From an uncultured Eubacterium sp. (lineage in GTDB: Bacteria > Bacillota > Clostridia > Lachnospirales > Lachnospiraceae): 11,416 bases of DNA. Of the stretch, positions 1-4,936 are shown in pieces; within the stretch, counting starts at the first letter, position 1, and each line of letters starts with the position of its first letter. The notes beneath the pieces were generated by a model that saw only the letters and a list, made by a program, of their open reading frames with translations, was not told where the DNA came from and searched no databases. The stretch lies in assembly GCA_905236735.1 (NCBI GenBank), contig CAJOOU010000002.1, forward strand, positions 1 to 11,416, written 5' to 3'. Both the position numbers and the translations under genes were made by a program.

Positions 1-1391
1 AAATCAATCGTGTTATACATTTCTTCAAAAGCTTTTACGGCAGCGTCCTTTGTTACATCGGAATAATTAACCACAAAGCAGTGCTCATATCTCTCCTGCC
101 GTCTGGACGAATATGCCGATACAGGCAATATCCTTATTCCTTTTTCATAAAGAGCCTCTGAATACTTTTCATCATCAATTCCGGCATTAATACGCAGAAT
201 AAAATGCAGTCCCGCATCATCTCCTTCCACCTCCGATATCCGTGACAGTATAGACGAGCCGAGCACTTCTCTTATCTCCTTTTTCTTTTTCCTGTAACTG
301 TTTTTCATACGGTTTAGGTGTCTGCCGTAATATCCTTCCCCTATAAACTCTGCAAGAGCAAGCTGTTCCATGCCCGATACCGTGCTTGAGAAAAATGAAA
401 GTTTCTGCCTGCATCTTTCCATAAGCTTATCCGGCAGCACCATATAAGCGACCCTGACAGACGGGGAAAGGGTTCTGGAAAAAGTATTCATATATATTAC
501 CCTCTCTTTGTCAAGTTCCTTCATTGTCGGTATGGGTTTCCCGTAGAAACGGAACTCGCTGTCGTAATCGTCCTCGATTATATAACTGCCGTTTTCTTTA
601 GCCCATCTTATTATGCCGTGCCGCCTGTCTGCCGGCATTACCGTACCTGTCGGAAACTGGTGCGAAGGAGAAAGATGTACCGCTCTTGCCCTGCTCTCAC
701 TTAGTCTTTCCAGAGACATCCCCTTATCGTCCACCGGTATATGCAGCACCTTCATTCCGTCTGCCTCATATACCCTGCTCACCTTAAGATGTCCCGGATC
801 CTCCACGGCAATCATACCGCTTCTGCCTATCAGCCTTACTATCATCCCGTAGAGGTATTCCGTACCGGCTCCGACGATAATATTGTCGTATTTTACGCTA
901 AGTCCTCTAAACTCTTTCAGATGATTTGCTATGTTCTCTCTGAGACTGAGCGTCCCCTGAAACGGAGGACTTTCCAGAAAACTTCCCTCCCTGTCCATAA
1001 GTGTTTTTCTCATAAGTCTCGCCCATATGGTATAGGGGAAATTATCGTAAAGTATTTTCCCCGATGCAAAATCCGCAGTAAAGCTTTTGGTTTCCTCTTT
1101 TTGCGGTTTTTCTGACCTTGTCTCTTCTTTGGGCGATGCGCTCACAGCATCAATCTTTGCGACAAAATATCCCCGTTTTTCCTCTGCACTTACATATCCT
1201 TCGGTAATCAGCTGCTCGTAAGTGTTTTGTACCGTAATAACGCTCACTCCCAGATTAGCCGAGAGCGTGCGTTTTGATGGGAGTTTTTCCCCGGCACACA
1301 GCCGCCCCGAAAGTATATCCGCCCTTATCATCCTGTATAGGTATTCGTACATAGGGGTCTTTCCCCTCTTTGACATATCATAGGTAAGCAT
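1..1391 (-). CDS. pdxR: PdxR/MocR-type transcriptional regulator (GntR HTH plus aminotransferase-like domain), 3' end cut by window edge
   Basis: The minus-strand frame is open from about 1406 to the left edge, giving 463 residues from the chosen ATG. MocR proteins are usually 450-490 residues, so only a few residues should be missing. Residues 8-76 form a GntR-type winged helix (LPSKRTLSANLGVS, then ITVQNTYEQL and EGYVSAEEKRGYFV). A charged linker of about 25 residues follows, then a fold-type I aminotransferase-like domain with PSHQFPTG (242-249) and EDDYDSEF (273-280), which carries the Asp expected to contact the PLP ring nitrogen. The motif that normally reads S-K-T-L with the PLP lysine reads S-R-T-L here (Arg306). 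I chose the ATG at 1391 because AAAGG lies 7 nt before it; the in-frame ATG at 1406 has no clear ribosome binding site. Divergence from a pyridoxal kinase gene fits PdxR, which senses PLP and controls vitamin B6 salvage. Known of the family: PdxR activates B6 genes and represses itself. Exact regulon is inferred. Confidence 0.85.
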   Translation of the reverse strand, partial: MLTYDMSKRGKTPMYEYLYRMIRADILSGRLCAGEKLPSKRTLSANLGVSVITVQNTYEQLITEGYVSAEEKRGYFVAKIDAVSASPKEETRSEKPQKEETKSFTADFASGKILYDNFPYTIWARLMRKTLMDREGSFLESPPFQGTLSLRENIANHLKEFRGLSVKYDNIIVGAGTEYLYGMIVRLIGRSGMIAVEDPGHLKVSRVYEADGMKVLHIPVDDKGMSLERLSESRARAVHLSPSHQFPTGTVMPADRRHGIIRWAKENGSYIIEDDYDSEFRFYGKPIPTMKELDKERVIYMNTFSRTLSPSVRVAYMVLPDKLMERCRQKLSFFSSTVSGMEQLALAEFIGEGYYGRHLNRMKNSYRKKKKEIREVLGSSILSRISEVEGDDAGLHFILRINAGIDDEKYSEALYEKGIRILPVSAYSSRRQERYEHCFVVNYSDVTKDAAVKAFEEMYNTID

Positions 1392-1432
1392 TTTATTGCC
1401 TTTCATTCTGGTATTATCATTTTCTCTCTAAA

Positions 1433-1452
1433 TGGTTATATCTATATTACCA
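1433..1452. promoter_or_regulatory. Near-palindrome, candidate PdxR operator between pdxR and pdxK
   Basis: TGGTTATAT-CT-ATATTACCA is an inverted repeat in which 8 of 10 base pairs match. It lies between the two divergent genes and covers the place where the -35 box of the kinase promoter should be. That position suits a regulator that acts on both genes. The link to PdxR is inferred from position; known PdxR sites vary and often include direct repeats. Confidence 0.4.
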
Positions 1453-1467
1453 CATATTCTGTATAAT
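1439..1467 (+). promoter_or_regulatory. Predicted pdxK promoter, perfect -10 and weak -35
   Basis: A perfect TATAAT is at 1462-1467, about 38 nt before the kinase start codon. The hexamer 17 bp upstream (TATCTA, 1439-1444) is a poor -35 box. A strong -10 with a poor -35 is typical of promoters that need an activator, which fits a MocR regulator next door. GAGG at 1495-1498, 6 nt before the ATG at 1505, is the ribosome binding site. Confidence 0.45.
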
Positions 1468-1504
1468 TTTTATAAAAATTTAAGACAAAGATGTGAGGTA
1501 CACT

Positions 1505-2341
1505 ATGAAAAGAATAATGACAATCCAGGATATAAGCTGTATCGGAAAATGCTCACTTACCGTGGCTCTTCCGATTATTTCCGCCATGGGCATCGAAACA
1601 GCAATAGTTCCCACAGCGGTATTATCAACACATACAATGTTTTCGGGATTTACATTTCATGATTTGACAGACGAAATGGAGCCTATCAAATCCCACTGGG
1701 AAAGGGAAGGGTTTGATTTTGAAGCCATCTATACCGGATACCTTGGCTCAGAGCGCCAGATAGACATAGTTTCCGATTACTTTGACACTTTTAAAGGAGA
1801 AAACACCAAAATAATAATGGACCCGGCCATGGCCGATAACGGCAAGCTCTATGTAGGATTTGATGAGTTTTTTGCAAAAAAAATGGGGCGTCTGTGCGGC
1901 AAGGCCGATATCATCCTTCCCAATATATCGGAGACGTGTCTTATGCTCGGCGAGAAATATCCCGGCGAAGATGCAGATGAAAAAACAATAGAAGACCTTC
2001 TGATAAAGCTTTCCGGTCTCGGTGCCCCCATAAGTGTAATTACAGGTACCACCTTTAGTGACGGGCGCTTTGGATTTACCGGATATGATTCGGTCGAAAA
2101 CAAATTTTTCCGCTACGGCACCGAAAAGGTTCCTCACAAATCCCACGGCACCGGAGATATATTTGCAAGTGCATTTACCGGAGCCTACGCAAACGGGCTT
2201 CCTACAATAGACTCCCTTATGATTGCAGCCGACTATACCTGTGCATGCATAAAAAACACCTATAACGACCCCGAAAAAGTCGACTACGCAGTTAACTTCG
2301 AACTTGAGATACCTTATCTTTTGAAATTAATGGGCAAATAA
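1505..2341 (+). CDS. pdxK: Pyridoxal/pyridoxine/pyridoxamine kinase
   Basis: This 278-residue protein phosphorylates B6 vitamers with ATP, feeding the PLP salvage pathway in the cytoplasm. It opens with QDISCIGKCSLTVALP, the usual N-terminus of the clostridial PdxK/PdxY group, followed by AVLSTHT (38-44), part of the substrate site. IIMDPAMAD (103-111) and LPNISE (138-143) are core ribokinase-fold segments. SHGTGDIF (213-220) holds the anion-hole glycines and the catalytic base Asp218. Length is normal for the family (about 275-290). The start is the ATG at 1505 because GAGG lies 6 nt upstream; the in-frame GTG at 1493 would bury that ribosome binding site. The gene is alone in its unit, divergent from pdxR and closed by a terminator. 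PdxK and PdxY are hard to separate by sequence alone, so the preferred vitamer is uncertain. A hydroxymethylpyrimidine kinase is less likely because of the N-terminal motif and the pdxR neighbour. Confidence 0.93.
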   Translation: MKRIMTIQDISCIGKCSLTVALPIISAMGIETAIVPTAVLSTHTMFSGFTFHDLTDEMEPIKSHWEREGFDFEAIYTGYLGSERQIDIVSDYFDTFKGENTKIIMDPAMADNGKLYVGFDEFFAKKMGRLCGKADIILPNISETCLMLGEKYPGEDADEKTIEDLLIKLSGLGAPISVITGTTFSDGRFGFTGYDSVENKFFRYGTEKVPHKSHGTGDIFASAFTGAYANGLPTIDSLMIAADYTCACIKNTYNDPEKVDYAVNFELEIPYLLKLMGK

Positions 2342-2348
2342 ACCGTAA

Positions 2349-2380
2349 AAAGCCGCTACTCTAATGTAGCGGCTTTCTCT
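2349..2380 (+). terminator. Rho-independent terminator of pdxK
   Basis: A perfect 11-bp stem (AAAGCCGCTAC / GTAGCGGCTTT, 2349-2359 and 2366-2376) closes a 6-nt loop and runs into TTTCTCT. It begins 8 nt after the kinase stop codon. The flanking A residues on the left would also let it act weakly on the opposite strand. Confidence 0.9.
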
Positions 2381-2404
2381 ATAAGATAATATTTTTCATA
2401 ACTT

Positions 2405-2439
2405 TATTTAAACCTTTAACTCTCCCTTTGGTTTAAATA
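2405..2439. repeat. AT-rich inverted repeat in the convergent intergenic region
   Basis: Arms TATTTAAACC (2405-2414) and GGTTTAAATA (2430-2439) are perfectly complementary over 10 bp around a 15-nt loop, and TTTTTG follows on the plus strand. It may be a backup terminator for pdxK read-through. The stem has only two G-C pairs, so it is weak. The rest of 2381-2528 is AT-rich and shows no gene. Confidence 0.35.
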
Positions 2440-2528
2440 TTTTTGTTACACAGATTTTACAATACAAAAGACAACAAATGTATAACAAAGTATTCTTTAT
2501 TCGATATCATTAATTGCGCTTATATACA

Positions 2529-2554
2529 ATAGGAATTTCGGAGAAATTTCCTAT
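2529..2554. repeat. Long imperfect hairpin next to the gntR terminator
   Basis: ATAGGAATTTC (2529-2539) pairs with GAAATTTCCTAT (2543-2554), with a single bulged base and a 3-nt loop. It lies just beyond the gntR terminator in the direction of minus-strand transcription and could be a second, weaker stop. There is no clear U-tract after it, so its role is uncertain. Confidence 0.35.
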
Positions 2555-2559
2555 ATCAT

Positions 2560-2586
2560 AAAAAAGAATGCCGCTTACGGCATTCT
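2560..2586 (-). terminator. Rho-independent terminator of the ispE-gntR operon
   Basis: On the minus strand AGAATGCCG, a 4-nt loop and CGGCATTCT form a perfect 9-bp stem (2565-2586) followed by six T residues. The stem begins 2 nt after the gntR stop codon. Confidence 0.92.
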
Positions 2587-2588
2587 CA

Positions 2589-3257
2589 TTAACTGTTTCT
2601 GATTCTGACAACAACACCTTTTCTCTGGCCGGCTATATGTATCTGTATAGCCTCTTCCACCATATCATGATCCCTTTCCACAAGACCTTTGTATATATGT
2701 CTGTGTTCCTCCATGAGTCTCGGATAGTTCGCCGAATCCTTTATATATTCAAATCTGTATCTGAACATCTGCTCTCTTATGGTAGTGATAATAATTATCA
2801 GTTTGGAATTATTTGTCGAATTGTAGATTTCGTCATGAAATCTTTCATCTGCTTCGGCTATTTCCTTAAGATCTCCCTTATTTACCGCTCTTTCAAATGC
2901 CAGCATTGCCTGATGAATCTTTTTCTGATTTTCATCTGTCATATGGTCGCACGCCATTCTGACAGCAAGGGCATCAAGTGCCAGTCTGATCTGAAGCACA
3001 TCATCCATATCCTTTTCCGTCATCTTGGCTACTTCCGCTCCGCGTCTGGGATTAACTATTGCAAGTCCCTCATCCTCCAGCTTTCGTATAGCCTCTCTGA
3101 CAGGTGTACGGCTTACTCCGAGCTTTTCGGCAAGATGCACCTCCATAAGTCTCTCTCCGGGTTCAAGCTCACCGCGCAAAATCTGGTCTCTTAAAGTGTG
3201 AAATACCACCTCTCTCAGCGGCAAAAAATTATTCTGCTGAAATTTTGTCTCTTCCAT
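2589..3257 (-). CDS. GntR family transcriptional regulator, FCD (FadR-type) domain
   Basis: This 222-residue DNA-binding regulator has an N-terminal winged helix at about residues 13-78, with MEVHLAEKLGVSRTPVREAI as the helix-turn-helix and EGLAIVNPRRGAEV as the wing. An all-helical FCD effector domain follows from about 85 to 215. Asp137 and His141 (DERFH), His185 (EEHRHI) and His207 (IQIHI) match the Asp-His-His-His metal site of FCD proteins, so the effector is probably a small carboxylate bound next to a metal ion. It starts 2 nt after the ispE stop codon, and its ribosome binding site (GGAG, 5 nt before ATG) lies across the end of ispE, so the two genes are co-transcribed and probably translationally coupled. 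Effector and targets cannot be told from sequence; self-regulation through the ispE promoter palindrome is possible. Overlap with the FadR or LldR specificities is only at family level. Confidence 0.9.
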   Translation of the reverse strand: MEETKFQQNNFLPLREVVFHTLRDQILRGELEPGERLMEVHLAEKLGVSRTPVREAIRKLEDEGLAIVNPRRGAEVAKMTEKDMDDVLQIRLALDALAVRMACDHMTDENQKKIHQAMLAFERAVNKGDLKEIAEADERFHDEIYNSTNNSKLIIIITTIREQMFRYRFEYIKDSANYPRLMEEHRHIYKGLVERDHDMVEEAIQIHIAGQRKGVVVRIRNS

Positions 3258-3259
3258 AT

Positions 3260-4141
3260 CTACTCCATGTTATCCGGCCTGTTGTAGGTCCCGGTTAATA
3301 TAATATCTTTCGCAAGCCGGCTTTCTTTCATACTCTCGTATGCCATATCCGCCTTTTCCCCGTCTTTAAATATTCCGAAAACCGTAGGACCCGAACCGCT
3401 CATCATAGCGCCTTCGGCACCGTTTTCCGTCATTACCTTCTTAATATCTTCTATAACAGGGTACCTGCCTATAGTCACGCTCTCAAGAACATTTCCCATA
3501 TTCCGGCACACATCATAAGCATCGCCATTTTCAAGCGCCTTTATCTGGGCATCTATATCCGGATGAGTAACTCCGGCAAGCTCCAGATTGTCATATACCC
3601 ATTTTGTGGAAACACCGATAGCCGGTTTGGCAAGAAGCACTTTAACACCGCTTAATCCTCTGACCGGCGTAAGAATTTCTCCTATTCCTTCCGAAAGCAT
3701 ACATCCTCCGCTGATGCAAAAAGGCACATCAGCACCCAGCTTTTTGCCAAGGTCTTTAAGCTTATTATCAGAAGCTCCAAGTCCAAGCAGGCTGTTTATA
3801 CCTCTTAATACTGCGGCCGCATCCGAGCTTCCTCCCGCCATACCGGCTGCAACAGGTATGCGTTTATCAATCTTAATATGCAGTCCCGTCACAAGGTCAT
3901 ATTCATTCCTGACAAGCTCAGCCGCTCTGTATGCAAGGTTTGTTGGGTCATCCGGCACAGCCTCGTCCGAAGTTTCTATCGTAATACCACCTTCATTAAA
4001 TCCGGTACTTATTTCAAGAGTGTCATACAAATCAACTGTCTGCATTATCATCTTTACTTCATGATATCCGTCATCTCTTCGCCCCAGTACATCAAGTCCA
4101 AGGTTTACCTTGGCATATGCCTTTTCAACAACCGCTTTCAT
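3260..4141 (-). CDS. ispE: 4-diphosphocytidyl-2-C-methyl-D-erythritol kinase
   Basis: IspE is the ATP-dependent kinase of the MEP isoprenoid pathway; it phosphorylates CDP-methylerythritol at the 2-hydroxyl in the cytoplasm. The 293-residue product has normal length. AYAKVNLGLDVLGRRDDGYHE at the N-terminus contains Lys11, and GADVPF contains Asp138; these correspond to the catalytic Lys/Asp pair of the family. PVAAGMAGGSSDAA (96-109) is the GHMP-kinase ATP-binding loop, and MSGSGPTVFGIF near the C-terminus is the third GHMP motif. The ATG at 4141 has AAAGGAAG a few bases upstream and lies 35 nt from a near-consensus promoter. It is the first gene of a two-gene operon with gntR. Presence of the MEP route fits Clostridia. 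No unusual residues seen. Confidence 0.96.
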   Translation of the reverse strand: MKAVVEKAYAKVNLGLDVLGRRDDGYHEVKMIMQTVDLYDTLEISTGFNEGGITIETSDEAVPDDPTNLAYRAAELVRNEYDLVTGLHIKIDKRIPVAAGMAGGSSDAAAVLRGINSLLGLGASDNKLKDLGKKLGADVPFCISGGCMLSEGIGEILTPVRGLSGVKVLLAKPAIGVSTKWVYDNLELAGVTHPDIDAQIKALENGDAYDVCRNMGNVLESVTIGRYPVIEDIKKVMTENGAEGAMMSGSGPTVFGIFKDGEKADMAYESMKESRLAKDIILTGTYNRPDNME

Positions 4142-4167
4142 TTTCTCTTCCTTTGTATGAAAATTAG

Positions 4168-4182
4168 TACAATCCGATTGTA
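4168..4182. promoter_or_regulatory. 15-bp palindrome over the ispE -10 box, candidate operator
   Basis: TACAATC-C-GATTGTA is a perfect 7-bp inverted repeat with one central base, and its right arm contains the ispE -10 box. Another TTGTA lies at 4153-4157, forming a second pair with TACAA at 4168-4172. A repressor bound here would block the promoter. The co-transcribed GntR protein is the natural candidate, by inference only; its family usually prefers GT...AC-type palindromes. Confidence 0.4.
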
Positions 4183-4205
4183 ATATTTTTTCACACAGAT
4201 GTCAA
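4177..4205 (-). promoter_or_regulatory. Near-consensus sigma-A promoter of ispE-gntR
   Basis: On the minus strand TTGACA (4200-4205), a 17-bp spacer and TACAAT (4177-4182) make a promoter one base from consensus. The ispE ATG lies 35 nt downstream of the -10 box with a good Shine-Dalgarno in between. Confidence 0.85.
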
Positions 4206-4228
4206 CTTTTGGATTATAATGACGATAT
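4202..4228 (+). promoter_or_regulatory. Sigma-D (flagellar sigma factor) type promoter
   Basis: TCAA (4202-4205), exactly 15 nt, then GACGATAT (4221-4228) resembles the Bacillus sigma-D consensus TAAA-N15-GCCGATAT, with 3 of 4 and 7 of 8 matches. Transcription would start near 4235, just before the leader hairpin. A TATAAT at 4215-4220 offers an alternative sigma-A promoter, but its best -35 (TTCACA, 4190-4195) is 19 bp away. Confidence 0.55.
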
Positions 4229-4236
4229 AAGTGATA

Positions 4237-4257
4237 AGACAAACAATGCGTTTGTCT
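4237..4257 (+). promoter_or_regulatory. 5' leader hairpin
   Basis: AGACAAAC, the 5-nt loop AATGC and GTTTGTCT form a perfect 8-bp stem at the predicted 5' end of the transcript. A stem at the extreme 5' end usually protects mRNA from decay. It lacks a U-tract, so it is not a terminator. Confidence 0.5.
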
Positions 4258-4275
4258 ACGGCAATATTGATGCAT

Positions 4276-4307
4276 CTACAAGGATGTAGTTTCAAAGCTA
4301 AAGGAGG
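4276..4307 (+). promoter_or_regulatory. CsrA-binding hairpin plus second GGA site in the Shine-Dalgarno
   Basis: CTACAAGGATGT (4276-4287) matches the CsrA SELEX consensus RUACARGGAUGU at 11 of 12 positions. It folds as CTACA-AGGA-TGTAG (4276-4289), with the GGA in the loop, which is the form CsrA prefers. A second GGA (4303-4305) lies in the ribosome binding site AGGAGG (4302-4307), 21 nt downstream. One CsrA dimer could bridge the two sites and block translation, as in the flagellin leader of Bacillus subtilis. Confidence 0.6.
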
Positions 4308-4314
4308 GCGAAAC

Positions 4315-4890
4315 ATGAGCATTAATATTTCAGGTGTTACTTCAAACTATTCGTATCAGACAGACTACTCTGCCGCCTCTAAAAAAGCTGATAGCGTTAG
4401 TACATCATCTTCTGATGTTGCCGCCGTATATGAAAAGAGTTCAGATACGGTAGACGGCACCTATAAGGAGAAAAACGCAGCTTTAATAGAGCAGCTCAAG
4501 GCAGACAATCAGGCAAGGGTTGATTCCCTTGTAAATATGGTGCAGAGCGCCATTACCCAGCAGGGTGGATTCATCGGCAGCACCGATGATGTATGGAAGT
4601 TTTTGGCAAGCGGTAATTTCACCGTATCTGCCGAGACAAAGGCGGCTGCACAGGAGGCCATCTCAGAGGACGGCTACTGGGGAGTTAAGCAGACTTCGGA
4701 TCGCATCTTAGAGTTTGCCAAAGCACTTTCCGGTGGAGACGCATCAAAGGCTGAAGAGCTTAAAAATGCTTTTATCAAAGGATTCAAACAGGCTACAGGC
4801 ACATGGGGCAAGGAGCTCCCACAGATTAGTCAGGATACCTATGATGCAGTCATCGAAAAATTTGACAACTGGATTAACGGAGAATCATAA
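4315..4890 (+). CDS. Conserved-looking hypothetical protein, probable flagellar-regulon member
   Basis: The function of this 191-residue protein is not known to me, though similar proteins appear to occur in Lachnospiraceae. Residues 1-50 are rich in Ser, Thr, Asp and Ala and likely disordered; from about 50 the chain looks helical, with conserved-looking stretches DDVWKFLASGNFTV (91-104), EDGYWGVKQTSDRI (118-131) and TYDAVIEKFDNW (175-186). It has four Trp and no Cys. There is no signal peptide or membrane segment. A Cys-free protein with a disordered N-terminus would suit export by the flagellar type III apparatus, but that is inference. The ATG at 4315 is chosen because AGGAGG lies 7 nt upstream; an in-frame GTG at 4231 would translate the leader hairpins. 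The leader carries sigma-D and CsrA signals, linking it to motility. It is a single-gene unit, convergent with gtfB. Confidence 0.85.
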   Translation: MSINISGVTSNYSYQTDYSAASKKADSVSTSSSDVAAVYEKSSDTVDGTYKEKNAALIEQLKADNQARVDSLVNMVQSAITQQGGFIGSTDDVWKFLASGNFTVSAETKAAAQEAISEDGYWGVKQTSDRILEFAKALSGGDASKAEELKNAFIKGFKQATGTWGKELPQISQDTYDAVIEKFDNWINGES

Positions 4891-4896
4891 ACAAAG

Positions 4897-4936
4897 ATAC
4901 CTGCAGACTAAAATGTCTGCAGGTATTCTTCTTTTT
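4897..4936. terminator. Bidirectional terminator shared by the 191-aa gene and gtfB
   Basis: ATACCTGCAGAC (4897-4908) pairs perfectly over 12 bp with GTCTGCAGGTAT (4915-4926) around a 6-nt loop. On the plus strand TCTTCTTTTT follows; on the minus strand CTTTGTTTAT follows. The right arm and loop encode the last codons of gtfB, whose stop codon (4908-4910) is at the edge of the loop. Confidence 0.88.

Noticed and set aside
1493..1504. GTG start giving a kinase four residues longer
   Set aside because: It would overlap the GAGG ribosome binding site of the ATG at 1505, which matches family N-termini.
2568..3194. Open frame of 208 codons on the plus strand opposite gntR
   Set aside because: It lies wholly opposite a well-supported regulator gene, has no ribosome binding site, and its product is a Cys- and Ser-rich sequence without family character.
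4190..4220. Sigma-A promoter TTCACA / TATAAT for the 191-residue gene
   Set aside because: The 19-bp spacing is poor and the sigma-D elements fit better with the leader architecture; it is kept only as an alternative.
4231..4314. GTG start adding 28 residues to the 191-residue protein
   Set aside because: The extra part is encoded by the leader hairpins and ribosome binding site, and AGGAGG is placed perfectly for the ATG at 4315.
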